Assembly (NCBI RefSeq): GCF_007293315.1
Contig: NZ_VLXZ01000004.1
Location: 248,001-312,000 of the forward strand
Source of the DNA: Alkalicoccobacillus porphyridii
Lineage (GTDB): Bacteria > Bacillota > Bacilli > Bacillales > Bacillaceae_D
Length of the DNA: 64,000 nucleotides
Reading direction: 5' to 3'
The notes beneath the pieces are model-generated. The model ran no database searches. It was not told the origin of the DNA and was given only the letters and a program-made list of their open reading frames with translations. Shown here piece by piece: positions 62,856-64,000 of this stretch; the first letter of the stretch is position 1, and every line of letters begins with the position of its first letter. The translations under genes and the position numbers were made by a program.

Positions 62856-63454
62856 TAATCCTCCTCCTCTTCTTCAACGTCATGTAGAGCAAAACGTTTT
62901 TGTAACTTCTCCATTTGCATCTTGTATTCGGCTGTGTCATGGCTACTCGGCTCATATGCTCTAATTTCAATAATTCGCTTCAGGATAGTGTCGCTAGGTA
63001 GTCCATTAAGCAAAGCTTGAAATTCACGCCACTGAAGCTTACCTTGCGCCTCATGTAGATTTAATCCGTACGCTTGTAAGAACGACGAAAAAATGAACTC
63101 AGAGTCTTGCTCCAAGTCCATTAATTTCTCCTGCTCCTCCTCTTCTTCTTCCACTTCTAGCGGATTACCAAGAAGGTCATATTCAATTACTTGCTTTTGT
63201 TCTGTATGAATAAATTCATCAAAAATATAATTCCAGAGGTCTATCACATATCTTGTATAACTATCATCTTCCGGATCCACTGCTAGCTCATCATCGATTA
63301 AGAGGGCTAAGCATGTTTCAGCTTTCTCATAATCAAGTAAATCTTTGTCTGTAAGTACTTCGAATACATCCAGAATGGTATCAAACGCTAAATCTATATT
63401 GTATTTAACCTCGTTGTAGTCAAATGACGTAACGAGAGGGTCGTTTAACCTCAT
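62855..63454 (-). CDS. Phage tail assembly protein, Gp15 family
   Basis: A 199-residue protein matching the phage Gp15 family: MRLNDPLVTSFDYNEVKYNIDLAFDTILDVFEVLTDKDLLDYEKAETCLALLI, and WREFQALLNGLPSDTILKRIIEIR, with acidic Glu-rich stretches. Located between Gp14 and the tape measure gene, where siphoviruses keep tail assembly chaperones. Its stop overlaps the TMP ATG (TAATG). Confidence 0.88.
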   Translation of the reverse strand: MRLNDPLVTSFDYNEVKYNIDLAFDTILDVFEVLTDKDLLDYEKAETCLALLIDDELAVDPEDDSYTRYVIDLWNYIFDEFIHTEQKQVIEYDLLGNPLEVEEEEEEQEKLMDLEQDSEFIFSSFLQAYGLNLHEAQGKLQWREFQALLNGLPSDTILKRIIEIRAYEPSSHDTAEYKMQMEKLQKRFALHDVEEEEED

Positions 63455-63462
63455 ATTGCCAC

Positions 63463-63927
63463 CTACTTCTTTTTAGCGGCTTTTTTCTTCAAATACATTT
63501 CTTTTTTTGCGTTTGCTTTCTTAGTTCGTTCATTTAATTGCTCATCAATTCGCTCGTTTATAGCAATGCCAAGGGGATCTAAAGCATTCTCTAACGCCAT
63601 GAAATCAGGAAATTCAGCGTATACCTTCTTGAATGATCCATCACCGAACAAAATATCATACTGAGCAGCAACAAATTCCTTGTTAACATCAATAGCTGCA
63701 TCAACAGTCGCCACATCTACTGTTTCAATATTATCTTTATCAATATCAGCTGGAAAATGAATATGTTTTGCTTTCTCCTGTGCTTCTTTTAGCTTTTCAT
63801 TAGCTATATTTTCAACATCAAAGAACCTACGTAGATTCTCAACCGAACTATCAAACCACAGCTCTACTTTTCCGATCTTTATAGGAAACCCCGAACGTTC
63901 TAATTCAATACTTATAGCTTTTGTCAT
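63463..63927 (-). CDS. Phage tail assembly chaperone-like protein, Gp14 type
   Basis: A 154-residue protein (MTKAISIELERSGFPIKIGKVELWFDSSVENLRRFFDVENIANEKLKEAQEKAKH ...) ending in a Lys-rich coiled region (KKEMYLKKKAAKKK). By order (chaperone, Gp15, tape measure) it is the first tail assembly protein. The ATG at 63927 is 7 bases from GGAGG; a longer reading adds five residues. It abuts Gp15 with an 8-base gap. A gpG/gpGT-style frameshift is not evident (see rejected). Confidence 0.8.
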   Translation of the reverse strand: MTKAISIELERSGFPIKIGKVELWFDSSVENLRRFFDVENIANEKLKEAQEKAKHIHFPADIDKDNIETVDVATVDAAIDVNKEFVAAQYDILFGDGSFKKVYAEFPDFMALENALDPLGIAINERIDEQLNERTKKANAKKEMYLKKKAAKKK

Positions 63928-63956
63928 GTGATACACCTCCAATAATTATAAAAGAG

Positions 63957-63980
63957 ACGCCAATAGAGCGCCTCTTATGA
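63957..63980 (-). terminator. Hairpin between tail genes, possible weak terminator
   Basis: AAGAGGCGC / GCGTCTCTT-type hairpin (one mismatch) followed by TTTATAATTATT on the minus strand, upstream of the Gp14 gene; probably closes the major tail protein transcript. Confidence 0.45.
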
Positions 63981-64000
63981 TCAATGTAATTCTACAATTG

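Noticed and set aside
63440-63500. Programmed -1 frameshift joining the Gp14-like and Gp15-like genes
   Set aside because: A-rich slippery-like stretches exist, but the downstream frame has a TAA before all but the last weak site (CTAAAAAG), and Gp15 has its own ATG.

Overview
The window is a low-to-moderate GC chromosomal segment from an endospore-forming Bacillaceae bacterium. The lineage is shown by a GerA-type germinant receptor operon, a CotX-type coat protein, the spore transglutaminase Tgl, ClpE behind CtsR boxes, TPP and S-box riboswitches, and strong AGGAGG ribosome binding sites. An alkaliphilic or halotolerant relative of Bacillus (Alkalihalobacillus or Shouchella group) would fit, but the species cannot be fixed from the sequence alone.

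Positions 1-48,250 are host chromosome. In order they hold: the end of a gerAA-gerAB-gerAC operon; two tandem luciferase-like oxidoreductases; a gamma-glutamylcyclotransferase-like protein; tRNA-Arg(CCU); exonuclease III; CtsR-controlled clpE; an SDR; a WalR-box cell-wall peptidase; a quinone-reductase-like MDR; a lipid kinase; an osmoprotectant ABC operon (opuC type) with a translationally coupled alkyladenine glycosylase; a sulfate ABC operon (sbp-cysT-cysW-cysA); a TPP-riboswitch ECF thiamine-precursor transporter (ykoEDC type); a HAD nucleotidase; ilvE; a stand-alone uroporphyrinogen-III synthase-like gene; a CDF manganese exporter (mneS type) behind a perfect MntR-like palindrome; a 3D-domain cell-wall protein; gnd and zwf in convergent orientation; an aldo-keto reductase; a small unknown protein under a SAM-I riboswitch; a MOSC protein; tgl; an MFS transporter; and a cotX-type coat pair.

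Six of the longer gene-free gaps (about 11.7-12.2, 18.6-18.8, 30.9-31.7, 34.7, 36.5-37.0 and 39.5-39.9 kb) carry pieces of one composite repeat family. Its roughly 130-bp core looks like a small non-autonomous mobile element. A 62-bp tandem array lies inside one of these copies.

From about 48,640 to the right edge the window is a tailed-phage prophage, siphovirus-like and nearly all on the minus strand. It interrupts a host multi-spanning membrane protein gene after codon 127. Read in phage transcription order from the right, it holds two tail-assembly proteins (Gp14/Gp15 type), the tape measure protein, Dit, an SGNH-hydrolase tail protein, a tail spike with Gly-rich and HxH repeats, a small protein, a lipoprotein, a plus-strand membrane protein, two holin-like proteins, an amidase endolysin, an ATP-dependent DNA ligase, and a control block next to the attachment site. 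The control block contains a 71-residue LexA DNA-binding domain without protease, a WYL-like protein and two LexA/DinR boxes. Capsid, packaging and integrase genes are not in the window.

Most worth a second look: the protease-less LexA/WYL/SOS-box block, the divergent membrane-protein and lipoprotein cargo genes of the prophage, the SAM-riboswitch unknown protein, the composite repeat family with an apparent empty site, and the repeat-built tail proteins.
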